In this document: positions 19,745-27,623 of the stretch, piece after piece
Position numbering within the stretch: the first letter of the stretch is position 1
How the letters are laid out: every line of letters begins with the position of its first letter
Source of the DNA: a virus
Virus record (IMG/VR): IMGVR_UViG_3300030419_001488
Span: 1 to 28,628 of that record
Length of the DNA stretch: 28,628 nucleotides
Direction: 5' to 3' (one strand)
The notes under the pieces: generated by a model
Told to the model about the DNA's origin: nothing
Databases searched by the model: none
What the model saw: the letters and a program-made list of their open reading frames with translations, nothing else
Made by a program: the position numbers and the translations under genes

Positions 19745-21238
19745 ATGGCTTTAGTCATTAATGATAGAGTAAAAGAAACAACTACCACAACGGGAACAGG
19801 AGCTGTATCTCTTGCAGGTGCTGTAACTGGTTTTGAAACTTTTGCTGCTGGTATTGGTAATAGTAATACAACATATTATGTTATTGCTCATCAAACAGCT
19901 GCGGAGTTTGAAGTAGGTCTTGGCACGCTAGATGGTGATAGTTCTGATCTTACACGTACAACAGTTATATCTTCTTCTAATAGTGATAGTGCTGTTGATT
20001 TTGCAGCAGGAACAAAAGATGTTTTTTGCACAATACCAGCAAGTAAATTAATATTTGAAGATGCAAACAACGATGCAACGGTAGGACGTAATTTAACTGT
20101 TACAGGTGATTTAACTGTTACAGGTGATGATATCACTTTAAACACAAATACTAGTGGTGCAGCTCTTATTGGAGATGGTACAAATTATAATCCTGTTGCA
20201 ATATCCGGTGATATAACTATAGCTGCAAACGGAACAGCAGCGATTGGTTCCGGTGTTATTGTTGATGCAGATGTTAATAGTTCTGCCGCAATAGCAATGT
20301 CTAAAACTGCTTTTACAGCAGGAGATGGTGTAAGTTTATCAACGAACACACTAAGTGTAGACGCGGCACAAACTACAATTACGTCTATTTTAGCAACAGA
20401 TGTTAAAATAGGTGAAGACGATGAAACAAAAATAGATTTTGAAACTGCCGATACAATTCATTTTTATGCCGGTAATGAAAATCAATTAATTTTAACAGAT
20501 GGTGCATTAACACCAGCTAGTAATGCTATTGTAGATTTAGGAACAGATGCTTTAGAATTTAAAGATGCATACTTTGACGGCACAGTAGAAACAGATGCTC
20601 TTAGTATTGCAGGTACAGCGATAACAACAACTGCAGCTGAGATTAATTTAATAGATGGTGGTACTTCAAGAGGTACTACAGCAGTAGCAAGTGGTGATGG
20701 TATATTAATCAATGATGGTGGTACAATGCGTATGACTAACGTTGATACTGTATCAACTTATTTTGCAAGTCATAGTGTTGGTGGTAGTAATATTGTAACG
20801 ACTGGAGCATTAGATTCTGGTTCAATTACTTCTGGATTTGGAACTATTGACACTGGTTCATCAACTATTACAACGACAGGATTAATTACTGGTGGTTCAT
20901 TAGATATTGATAACGTTTTAATTAACGGAACAACAATTGGACACACAGACGATACTGATCTAATAACTGTGGCAGATGGTTTAGTGACTGTTGCTGGTGA
21001 AATATCAGTGACTACATTAGATATTGGTGGAACTAACATTGCTTCAACTGCTGCAGAATTAAACATCATGGATGGCGGCACTGCTGCTTCATCTATAACG
21101 TTAGCAGATGCCGATAGATTAGTAACAAATGATGATGGAACAATGAAGCAGGTAGCTTTAACAACATTAAAAACGTATTTAACGAGTGCAGGATTTTCAA
21201 CAGAGGACCCAACGGCCCTTGCAATTGCCCTTGGTTGA
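19745..21238 (+). CDS. Tail fibre-like protein, 497 aa
   Basis: The first 105 residues form a compact domain (ALVINDRVKETTTTTGTGAV ... DVFCTIPASKLIF) common at the base of phage fibres. The rest is low-complexity, Thr/Ser/Gly/Asp-rich beta repeat typical of trimeric fibres. Repeated units include TVTGDLTVTGDD (residues about 118-129), TTAAEINLIDGGT...LINDGGTMRM (about 295-330) and STAAELNIMDGGT...VTNDDGTMKQ (about 436-475). No S74-type or other C-terminal chaperone is seen. It would bind the host surface or link other fibres. Ribosome site AGGAG is at 19734-19738. Confidence 0.85.
   Translation: MALVINDRVKETTTTTGTGAVSLAGAVTGFETFAAGIGNSNTTYYVIAHQTAAEFEVGLGTLDGDSSDLTRTTVISSSNSDSAVDFAAGTKDVFCTIPASKLIFEDANNDATVGRNLTVTGDLTVTGDDITLNTNTSGAALIGDGTNYNPVAISGDITIAANGTAAIGSGVIVDADVNSSAAIAMSKTAFTAGDGVSLSTNTLSVDAAQTTITSILATDVKIGEDDETKIDFETADTIHFYAGNENQLILTDGALTPASNAIVDLGTDALEFKDAYFDGTVETDALSIAGTAITTTAAEINLIDGGTSRGTTAVASGDGILINDGGTMRMTNVDTVSTYFASHSVGGSNIVTTGALDSGSITSGFGTIDTGSSTITTTGLITGGSLDIDNVLINGTTIGHTDDTDLITVADGLVTVAGEISVTTLDIGGTNIASTAAELNIMDGGTAASSITLADADRLVTNDDGTMKQVALTTLKTYLTSAGFSTEDPTALAIALG
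20093..20128 (+). repeat. 18-nt exact tandem repeat within the fibre gene
   Basis: TTAACTGTTACAGGTGAT occurs twice head to tail (20093-20110 and 20111-20128), encoding LTVTGD twice in the fibre shaft. Exact repeats of this kind can change copy number by slippage, altering fibre length. Confidence 0.85.
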
Positions 21239-21257
21239 TATTATAATAGGAGGATAA

Positions 21258-21605
21258 ATGGCTAATACTTTTAAAGTTGTAACGAAAGCAGGAGTTACCA
21301 GTGCTGATGTTATCTATACCGTTGCTAGTTCTACAACAACTGTAGTTCTTGGTATCATGGTAGGTAACACAACTACTGGTCAAATTACTGCTAGTGTTAC
21401 TTTAACTTCAGATACCTCTAACAGAGCAGGTGCAAACGACGAAGCAAACCAAGCGGTTGAACTCGTTACCAATGCGCCGATTCCTGTTGGCGGAACGCTG
21501 GAGTTGCTTTCGGGAAATAAAGTAGTAATGGAGACAACAGATACACTGTCACTGACAGCATCTGGCGCGGCTGATATTGCTTTGTCAATAATGGAGATAA
21601 CATAA
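21258..21605 (+). CDS. Small beta-rich fibre-region protein, 115 aa
   Basis: ATG 21258 follows TAGGAGGATAA. The protein is a Thr/Val/Ala-rich predicted beta domain (KVVTKAGVTSADVIYTVASS, then TVVLGIMVGNTTTGQITASV) ending with IPVGGTLELLSGNKVVMETT and ALSIMEIT. The 'VPxGGTLxLLxGNKxVMxxxD' pattern is common in small virion proteins encoded between fibre genes of marine phages. Probably a fibre connector or tip subunit. No enzyme motif. Confidence 0.78.
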   Translation: MANTFKVVTKAGVTSADVIYTVASSTTTVVLGIMVGNTTTGQITASVTLTSDTSNRAGANDEANQAVELVTNAPIPVGGTLELLSGNKVVMETTDTLSLTASGAADIALSIMEIT

Positions 21606-21606
21606 G

Positions 21607-22899
21607 ATGGCTTTTATTGGTACACCTTTAGATACCAGAAATACATTTCAATCTCTTCAAGGTAAGAGGTTTAATGGTGATGGAAGCACAACTGATTTTA
21701 CTTTAGATGTAGCACCGGCGTCTACTTTAGACATTGAAGTATTTGTTGGTAATGTACGTCAAGACCCTAACTCAGCATACACTTTAAGTGGTACAACATT
21801 AACGTTTACTGGTGCACCTCCTAGCGGCACAAACAATATTTATGTTGTTCATCAAGCAAAGAGTGTAGGAACTATTGATGTACCAGACTCTTATAAATCA
21901 GACTCACAAACAATATCTGGTGCTAGAACATTTAATGGCGGTATTACAATGGGCGGAACTACACCTACACTAACAATAGGTGACGCAGGGGCAGAAGATA
22001 CTAAAATAGTGTTTGATGGTAATGCACAAGATTATCATATTGGATTAGATGACTCATCAGATGATTTAGTAATTGGATTAGGTAGCACTCTTGGTACAAC
22101 TTCTTATTTAAATATTGACGAAGCTGGAGAAATATCTACAGGTGGAGAAACTGCACCAGATGTTGATTCAGGTGGTATTACAATAAATCATGGTGCTAAT
22201 GATACTAACACAATGACATTTAAAAACTCTGACGTAGCACATGGTATGACAACTAATGCAGAAACTGACACCTATGCTGAATTTACAAAAGGTGCAAGTG
22301 CTCAAGGAGGATTTAGAATTAGAGGATTATCAGATTCTTCGGGATATTCTGGATTAGACCTTTTTGGTGATATGGGAGGTGCTAGTAATACAGGCGAAGC
22401 AACGCACGTTAATGGTGTAATTCACATAGATGGTGCAATTAAAGATGGTACAGACAGAGGCGCAATGGGTGCTGATGAAAATACAGTTTGTATTAAAAAC
22501 GCCGGTACAACTGAAGTTATTTTTAAAGGTGATGGAGAAATATTTAGTAATCAATCAGCGACCGTTGGAACTTTTGATGCTTATGAAGATGCACAATTAA
22601 TTCGTGCATATGATTTATCACACATGAGAGGTGTTATTAATTCTAAATTTGATAAATTTGTACAATACAATCAGAAAGATTTAGCAGATGCAAGACTTAT
22701 CGGAAAAGATGAAAATGGTAATCCTACAAGTTTTGTAAACTGGACAGGTATGAGCAGATTACATAATGGTGCTATTTGGCAACAATATGAAAAACATAAT
22801 CAGTTACTAGAAGCTGTTTATGATTTAGCAAAAGAAGCAGTTGGTGAAGAAAAAGCTAACGCTATTCTAGAAAAACACGAAGTTAAACGATTGCAATAG
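21607..22899 (+). CDS. Tail fibre with N-terminal attachment domain and helical C-terminus, 430 aa
   Basis: Residues about 20-90 form a beta domain, FNGDGSTTDFTLDVAPASTL ... VFVGNVRQDPNSAYTLSG ... PPSGTNNIYVVHQ. It is a recognisable virion-attachment domain, paralogous to the N-terminus of the fibre at 25682. Residues 100-325 are repetitive beta shaft. The C-terminal about 110 residues switch to a helical, charged region (EDAQLIRAYDLSHMRGVINS ... NWTGMSRLHNGAIWQQYEKH ... KANAILEKHEVKRLQ), a pattern I recall at the ends of many marine phage fibres and which may serve trimerisation. Starts at ATG 21607, one base after the preceding stop. Confidence 0.85.
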   Translation: MAFIGTPLDTRNTFQSLQGKRFNGDGSTTDFTLDVAPASTLDIEVFVGNVRQDPNSAYTLSGTTLTFTGAPPSGTNNIYVVHQAKSVGTIDVPDSYKSDSQTISGARTFNGGITMGGTTPTLTIGDAGAEDTKIVFDGNAQDYHIGLDDSSDDLVIGLGSTLGTTSYLNIDEAGEISTGGETAPDVDSGGITINHGANDTNTMTFKNSDVAHGMTTNAETDTYAEFTKGASAQGGFRIRGLSDSSGYSGLDLFGDMGGASNTGEATHVNGVIHIDGAIKDGTDRGAMGADENTVCIKNAGTTEVIFKGDGEIFSNQSATVGTFDAYEDAQLIRAYDLSHMRGVINSKFDKFVQYNQKDLADARLIGKDENGNPTSFVNWTGMSRLHNGAIWQQYEKHNQLLEAVYDLAKEAVGEEKANAILEKHEVKRLQ

Positions 22900-22908
22900 G
22901 AGGATATT

Positions 22909-23229
22909 ATGGCAATAACAGCAAACGTAGATTTAGGCAATGGTGTTACAGCATCAAGTTGCTACATTATCGTGCCTACTGCTTACGTTAAAAAATTTGA
23001 TGATGTAGATGGTGCAGGTAATGCAGGATTTAAACTTATTTATGATGTAGAAATATATCAAAATAAATCTGCTAGGGATAGTGATGCGAGACAATCTAAA
23101 AAAATTGCTTGTAGAGAAGTTGATCATCATAAAATAACATACGACCCAACAACAAGTGATAATCCATTTAAGTTGGCATACGCAGATTTAAAAACAAATA
23201 GTTTACTTAGTTCAGTATCGGATGCATAG
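22909..23229 (+). CDS. Small protein between fibre genes, 106 aa
   Basis: ATG 22909 follows AGGAGGATATT. The product mixes beta strands (SSCYIIVPTAYVKKFDDVDG; FKLIYDVEIYQNKSARDSD) with a basic segment (SKKIACREVDHHKITYD) and ends acidic. No family named with confidence. The location directly after a fibre and before another suggests a fibre-associated subunit or assembly helper. Confidence 0.75.
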   Translation: MAITANVDLGNGVTASSCYIIVPTAYVKKFDDVDGAGNAGFKLIYDVEIYQNKSARDSDARQSKKIACREVDHHKITYDPTTSDNPFKLAYADLKTNSLLSSVSDA

Positions 23230-23240
23230 AGGAGTAACAC

Positions 23241-23795
23241 ATGAGTAAAACAACAATACCAACAGGAGGGTTAGCAGACTCAGCAGTAACAAGTGCAAAA
23301 ATTACAGATGCCACAATAGCAACTGCTGATATAGCAGATAGTGCTGTAACTTTAGCAAAAACATCTGGAGTAGGTGGCGATTTAAGTTTTGGTGGCGATA
23401 CTTTTGGAGCAGATAAAACTATTGGTTCTAATGATAACTATGCACTAAAGTTTGAAACTAACGGAACCGAAAGATTAGAACTTACAAATGATGGCAGAGG
23501 TTTATCACAATTTACTGCTAAAGCATGGGCAACTTGTAATGCAACTGGAACAGTGTCAATTACTGATTCTCACAATATTAGTAGTTTAGCAGATCCAGAA
23601 TCTGGTCAATTAGTAAATAATTTTGCAAACAATATGGCTAACGCTAACTACACAATTATTGTTAATGCGTGGCACGGTTATGCTTATACTTTTGGTGGTA
23701 TGGATATGAGTACAAGTAGTTTTAAGGCAGTTCAATCTAATGGCTCGTCTTATGTTGATACAAACAGAGTTCACAGTTTAGTTTTTGGGGATTAA
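23241..23795 (+). CDS. Short tail fibre-like protein, 184 aa
   Basis: The N-terminal 50 residues are pseudo-repeats of ADSAVTSAKITDATIATADI, a motif frequent in fibre shafts (A-D-x-A-V-T-x-A-K). A compact domain follows, with YALKFETNGTERLELTNDGR and a C-terminal beta region (NYTIIVNAWHGYAYTFGGMD). It is much shorter than its neighbours, so it may be a tip or a remodelled fibre remnant. ATG 23241 has GAGGAG upstream. Confidence 0.78.
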   Translation: MSKTTIPTGGLADSAVTSAKITDATIATADIADSAVTLAKTSGVGGDLSFGGDTFGADKTIGSNDNYALKFETNGTERLELTNDGRGLSQFTAKAWATCNATGTVSITDSHNISSLADPESGQLVNNFANNMANANYTIIVNAWHGYAYTFGGMDMSTSSFKAVQSNGSSYVDTNRVHSLVFGD

Positions 23796-23797
23796 AA

Positions 23798-24088
23798 ATG
23801 AGAATAATTTATAAACAATCAAGTGGCATATGTGGAGTTTTAATACCTGCCCCTAATTTTTTAGCAACTTTATCAGGTACAGAAGAAGAAAAATTAATTC
23901 ATATTGCTAATAAAGATTTACCAACTGGAACTAAATACGAAATAGTAGCGGATGATTATGTGCCAAGCGATAGAACATTTAGAAATGCTTGGGAATATGA
24001 AACAGGAAGTAATGAAAAAACATCAGCAGATTTAACAGCAGATGAACTGACAAAATACAATAGAACTAAACAATATGGAGAAGAATAA
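23798..24088 (+). CDS. Fibre-region accessory protein, 96 aa
   Basis: ATG 23798 comes two bases after the previous stop; only weak GGGGAT precedes it. The layout MRIIYKQSSGICGVLIPAPN ... IANKDLPTGTKYEIVADDYV PSDRTFRNAWEYE is a pattern I recognise in small genes next to phage fibres: a short beta strand, 'D(L/V)P.G..Y.IV' and 'PSDRTFR.AWE'. The role is unknown, possibly fibre assembly. The Glu/Lys-rich C-terminal 25 residues are probably helical. Confidence 0.75.
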   Translation: MRIIYKQSSGICGVLIPAPNFLATLSGTEEEKLIHIANKDLPTGTKYEIVADDYVPSDRTFRNAWEYETGSNEKTSADLTADELTKYNRTKQYGEE

Positions 24089-24091
24089 ATA

Positions 24092-24337
24092 ATGCCCTTA
24101 ACAACTAACATTGATAAAGCAAAAAATATTTGGAAAGATAAAATTCGTGTTGCTAGAAAACCAAAGCTAGAAGAATTAGATGTTGAGTTTGTTAGAGCAC
24201 AAGAAACAGGTGCAGATACTTCTGCTATAGTTGCAAAGAAAAAAGAACTAAGAGATTTTCCTGCACAGGTTGATTCTGCTACAACAACAGATGAAATAAA
24301 AGCTGTATGGGATACAGATAAACTAGGAGACAAATAA
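24092..24337 (+). CDS. Fibre-region helical accessory protein, 81 aa
   Basis: ATG 24092 follows GGAGAAGAATAAATA, and the stop overlaps the next ATG by one base. The protein is Lys/Asp/Ala-rich and helical: DKAKNIWKDKIRVARKPKLE, ELDVEFVRAQETGADTSAI, then KKKELRDFPAQVDSATTTDE and IKAVWD. This 'K.IRVAR.PKL..LD..F.RA...' layout recurs beside phage tail fibres in my memory and resembles tail-fibre assembly chaperone-type helpers, though this is not certain. Confidence 0.75.
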   Translation: MPLTTNIDKAKNIWKDKIRVARKPKLEELDVEFVRAQETGADTSAIVAKKKELRDFPAQVDSATTTDEIKAVWDTDKLGDK

Positions 24338-25503
24338 TGGCACTAAGTAAAATAGATGTAGCAAATATGTTAACAGGTGTAACTCCTGTAGCTAATGGAG
24401 GAACAGCTGCAACAACTTTTGCGGGAGCAGGATTATCTAAAAGACCTAATGCAAAACCTCTTTGGTATAATGGAAATATGCAAGTTTCTCAGCGTGGAGA
24501 TTCAACGGGAGTAACTAATGGTAATAGTGATTATTATGCTTGTGACAGATATAAATTTAATGAAGATGGTACAATGTCAGCAGTGTTAACAATAACACAA
24601 GAAACATTAACAAGCGGAAGTGCTTTTACAACTGATGGTCACACTAGAGCATTAAAATATGATGTTACTACTGCCGACACTTCTGTTGCAAGTGATATAT
24701 ATGCAAGAATTGAACAAAGATTTGAAAAACAAGATTTGCAAGTTCTTAAAAAAGGAACATCTAATGCAGAAAAAGTTACTTTGGCTTTTTGGGTCAAAGC
24801 AACAGTTACTGGAACAAATGTTGTAGAATTTCAAGATCAAGCAAATACCAGACATTGCTGTGCAACATACACTATATCATCATCAGATACATGGGAGCAT
24901 AAGGTAATTACATTTGCCGCAGATACATCAACTGGAGACCCTTTTGGCACTGGGAATGGTTTAGCCGCAAATATAAATTTTGTTCTTCAAGCAGGTAGTA
25001 ATTATACGAGTGGTACTTTAGCGACAGCTTGGGCAGATTCTGTTGATGCTAACAGAGCTGCAGGACATAACTCAAATCATTTTAGTAGCACTAGTAATAA
25101 TTTTCATCTTACAGGAATACAACTAGAAGTAGGCGAATATACTTCTTCTACTTTGCCACCTTTTCAACATGAAAGTTTTGAAGAAAATGTAGCTAGGTGT
25201 CAAAGATATTTTTTTACAGATGCATTATATTCTTCTGGTGGAAATACTGGTATAATGGAAGCATTTGCTCCAACAAATGATGCAAATTACAAACATATTT
25301 TTAAACAATTTCCTGTTGCTATGAGAGCCGCACCTTCATTTAATAATATAAATTTTAGAGCAGATGTAGGTTCTAGTACAAGTGCATTATCAAGTATAGC
25401 GGGAGCTTTTGCTACAACACTTACAGCAGATTTATATGGTAGGGATGATGATGCGGCAGAAGCATCATATTATCATGGTGCAGATTTTAGTGCGGAGTTA
25501 TAA
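24337..25503 (+). CDS. Tail fibre with carbohydrate-binding-type domain, 388 aa
   Basis: After a 35-residue attachment segment (TPVANGGTAATTFAGAGLSK), the protein reads as a single large beta-sandwich (about residues 40-280). Conserved-looking parts are WYNGNMQVSQRGD, YACDRYKFNEDG, VTLAFWVKATVTGTNVVEFQ and the signature LTGIQLEVGEYTSSTLPPFQ followed by ENVARCQRYFF. The last pattern is typical of marine phage receptor-binding proteins containing a CBM-like jelly roll. A variable C-terminal domain follows (about 290-388), likely the receptor-contact region. Coupled to the previous gene by TAATG. Confidence 0.85.
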   Translation: MALSKIDVANMLTGVTPVANGGTAATTFAGAGLSKRPNAKPLWYNGNMQVSQRGDSTGVTNGNSDYYACDRYKFNEDGTMSAVLTITQETLTSGSAFTTDGHTRALKYDVTTADTSVASDIYARIEQRFEKQDLQVLKKGTSNAEKVTLAFWVKATVTGTNVVEFQDQANTRHCCATYTISSSDTWEHKVITFAADTSTGDPFGTGNGLAANINFVLQAGSNYTSGTLATAWADSVDANRAAGHNSNHFSSTSNNFHLTGIQLEVGEYTSSTLPPFQHESFEENVARCQRYFFTDALYSSGGNTGIMEAFAPTNDANYKHIFKQFPVAMRAAPSFNNINFRADVGSSTSALSSIAGAFATTLTADLYGRDDDAAEASYYHGADFSAEL

Positions 25504-25505
25504 TT

Positions 25506-25682
25506 ATGGATATAAAATCAGTTAAAAAAGTAAACTATATAGGTAAAGATATTTTAGGATGTTATGCTTTAACAGACATAAAAGATAACATACATTTTGT
25601 GCCTTTAGACGAAGATAACACAGACTATCAAGCAATCCTTGCATGGGTAGCAGAAGGTAACACGATACAGGAGGCTGATTAG
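25506..25682 (+). CDS. Small accessory protein, 58 aa
   Basis: ATG 25506 starts just after the previous stop, and the TAG shares its last base with the GTG of the next fibre. The product is MDIKSVKKVNYIGKDILGCY ALTDIKDNIHFVPLDEDNTD YQAILAWVAEGNTIQEAD. The C-terminal 'VP.D..NTDYQAI..WVAEGNTI..AD' is a familiar pattern in short proteins encoded with phage fibres. It may help fold or attach the adjacent fibre. Likely real because of pattern and perfect coupling. Confidence 0.72.
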   Translation: MDIKSVKKVNYIGKDILGCYALTDIKDNIHFVPLDEDNTDYQAILAWVAEGNTIQEAD

Positions 25683-26869
25683 TGGCATACATAGGAAAAT
25701 CAATAGAGAGTGGCACCTTTAGTGTCCTCGATACCAGTGGAAATACTTACAATGGATCTAACACTACATTCAGTTTAGGCACACAAGTTGGTTCTACGGC
25801 ACAGCTCCTGGTCTCTCATGACGGGGTTATTCAAAAACCCGGCACGGATTATACTTTAGCGAGTGGGGGTACACAGATCACTTTCTCTACGGCTCCTGCA
25901 TCTGGTGCAAGTATCTTTATTGTAGAGATATCTGGTGCGGTTGGTGGACCATTAGATTCAGATTTAAATGGTAGTGAATTAATTTTAGATACGGATGGTG
26001 ATACAAGTATTACAGCAGATACAGACGATCAGATAGATATTAAGATAGCGGGCGCAGATGATTTTCAATTTACTGCTAATACGTTTACAGCCGCATCTGG
26101 AAGTGGTGTTGTTATACCAGATGGTGGACTTACTTTAGGAAGCACTGCTGTATCATCCACAGCCGCAGAGCTAAATATCTTAGATGGAGTCACAGCAACA
26201 GCTTCTGAACTAAATCTTTTAGACGGAGGCACTTCTGTTGGTTCATCAATTACTTTAGCAGATAGTGATGGTTTTGTTGTTAACGATGGTGGAACAATGA
26301 AGACTATTCCTGCAAGTGATATAAGCACTTATGCAGGTGGAGGTAATCTAATTAAAATAGCACAAACTAATTTAGGTTCTTCTGGAAATTTAATTGTAGA
26401 TGATTGTTTTAATACAACCTATGATAATTATCTTGTTGTTATGGAAAATGTAAGGTGCACAGTTGATAGTCAATCATTAAGATTTAGATTTAGAACAGGT
26501 GGTAGCTCTGGTTCAACTGATTCAACCAGTCAATATAGATATGCTTCAAGATATTTTGATGATGATGGTGCATTAGCAAGTAACACAGGTGTTGACCAAG
26601 GATACTTTCAAATAAGTGATGATTCAGAAGAAGCTGGGGACTGGAAAGGATATTGTGGAACATTTACTTTTTATCAACCATATAAAGCTACTTCATCAAG
26701 ATATTCTGGTCATGGTAGTTTTATAAGAAATGATAAAGCTGATATTGTATCAAGTCATAATGCAGGTCATTTTGATAATAACACACAACATACAGGTTTA
26801 GATTTTTTTTATTCAAGTGGAGATGTAGCGGCAGGTTCAGTTGTTATAGTCTACGCATTTAAGGAGTAA
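25682..26869 (+). CDS. Tail fibre with attachment domain paralogous to the 21607 fibre, 395 aa
   Basis: GTG start at 25682 shares a base with the preceding stop, with CAGGAGG at 25669-25675. Residues about 20-90 (TYNGSNTTFSLGTQVGSTAQ ... VSHDGVIQKPGTDYTL ... STAPASGASIFIVE) align by pattern with the N-terminal domain of the 21607-22899 fibre. Shaft residues include STAAELNILDGVTATASELN and LLDGGTSVGSSITLADSDGF, VNDGGTMK, which echo the fibre at 19745. The C-terminal half (about 220-395) is a predicted jelly roll (NTTYDNYLVVMENVRCTVDS, SLRFRFRTGG, AAGSVVIVYAFKE). This mosaic of shared modules is typical of recombining phage fibres. Confidence 0.85.
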   Translation: MAYIGKSIESGTFSVLDTSGNTYNGSNTTFSLGTQVGSTAQLLVSHDGVIQKPGTDYTLASGGTQITFSTAPASGASIFIVEISGAVGGPLDSDLNGSELILDTDGDTSITADTDDQIDIKIAGADDFQFTANTFTAASGSGVVIPDGGLTLGSTAVSSTAAELNILDGVTATASELNLLDGGTSVGSSITLADSDGFVVNDGGTMKTIPASDISTYAGGGNLIKIAQTNLGSSGNLIVDDCFNTTYDNYLVVMENVRCTVDSQSLRFRFRTGGSSGSTDSTSQYRYASRYFDDDGALASNTGVDQGYFQISDDSEEAGDWKGYCGTFTFYQPYKATSSRYSGHGSFIRNDKADIVSSHNAGHFDNNTQHTGLDFFYSSGDVAAGSVVIVYAFKE

Positions 26870-26871
26870 TT

Positions 26872-27216
26872 ATGACAGAGAGTTATAAAGTTTTTGATAA
26901 CATTGTTGGTCTAAGAGATATGACCGCAGAAGAAAAAGCACAAAGAGAAAAAGATGTAAAAGAATGGAATGATTCTAGTGCTCAAAGAAAATTAAATAAA
27001 ATAAAAGCAATGAGATTGAAAAGATTACAAGATACAGATTGGATGGCTAATTCTGATGTTACAATGCCAGACTATATAAAAACATGGAGGCAAACTTTAA
27101 GAGACCTACCTCAAAATAATACAACAGAAAGTCAGTATGATACACTTCTAGAAACAACAGGTAGCTTTCCAAATAAATCATATGTTCATTCTGTGTGGAC
27201 ACAACCAACTAGCTAA
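26872..27216 (+). CDS. Probable tail fibre assembly chaperone, 114 aa
   Basis: ATG 26872 follows AAGGAGTAATT. The protein is helical and charged: MTAEEKAQREKDVKEWNDSS, RKLNKIKAMRLKRLQDTDWM, then ANSDVTMPDYIKTWRQTLRD and LPQNNTTES. The 'R...L..TDWM..SD..M.....W..YRQ.LRDLP' motif is the hallmark of the phage tail assembly chaperone family (PF16778-type) usually encoded next to fibre genes. It likely assists folding of the neighbouring fibre. Coupled to the next gene by TAATG. Confidence 0.8.
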   Translation: MTESYKVFDNIVGLRDMTAEEKAQREKDVKEWNDSSAQRKLNKIKAMRLKRLQDTDWMANSDVTMPDYIKTWRQTLRDLPQNNTTESQYDTLLETTGSFPNKSYVHSVWTQPTS

Positions 27217-27614
27217 TGTTATTAGGACACGGATCAGTAGCGGAACATCCTTTTGCCTCTATTAGAGGAACAGGTGTATTAAACGTAGGATCAGCTTTTA
27301 TTAGCGGTCTTAGTCTTACATCAACTGTAAATAGCTTAGAAAGTGTTACAGGAACTGCTTCTGTTTCATTATCTGGCACAGATTTAGGCGCAACATTTTC
27401 TATTGGAACAGAAACTGTTACAGGAACTGCTTCTGTAGATGTGACAACAGCTGGACAAATGACGTTCAGTATTGGTGATGAAACAGCTTTTGGTGAAGAG
27501 TTTCAAAACTTGGTGTCACTATCTGTTGGTGAACCAGACTTCTTTATTTGGAATGAAATAGATGATAGTATGACAGCAACATATACAGACGTAGAACCAG
27601 GATCAACAGATTAA
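27216..27614 (+). CDS. Small repeat-containing tail-region protein, 132 aa
   Basis: ATG 27216 overlaps the previous stop (TAATG). The protein is a low-complexity Thr/Ser/Val/Gly beta chain with a repeated SVTGTASVSLSG / TVTGTASVDVTT unit and 'ATFSIGTETV' / 'MTFSIGDETA' repeats. It resembles a short fibre shaft or spacer. The last 25 residues are acidic (FFIWNEIDDSMTATYTD). No known family beyond fibre-like composition. Confidence 0.75.
   Translation: MLLGHGSVAEHPFASIRGTGVLNVGSAFISGLSLTSTVNSLESVTGTASVSLSGTDLGATFSIGTETVTGTASVDVTTAGQMTFSIGDETAFGEEFQNLVSLSVGEPDFFIWNEIDDSMTATYTDVEPGSTD
27344..27436 (+). repeat. 21-nt exact direct repeat inside a tail gene
   Basis: The 21 bases at 27344-27364 recur exactly at 27416-27436 (beginning TGTTACAGGAACTGC), encoding VTGTASV twice. 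The 72-nt period keeps frame, so recombination between copies would add or remove 24 residues cleanly. Confidence 0.8.
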
Positions 27615-27623
27615 GGAGACAAG

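Noticed and set aside
24092-24337. Programmed -1 frameshift of a tail assembly chaperone pair
   Set aside because: No slippery heptamer followed by an extended overlapping frame was found; the gene ends cleanly with TAATG coupling.
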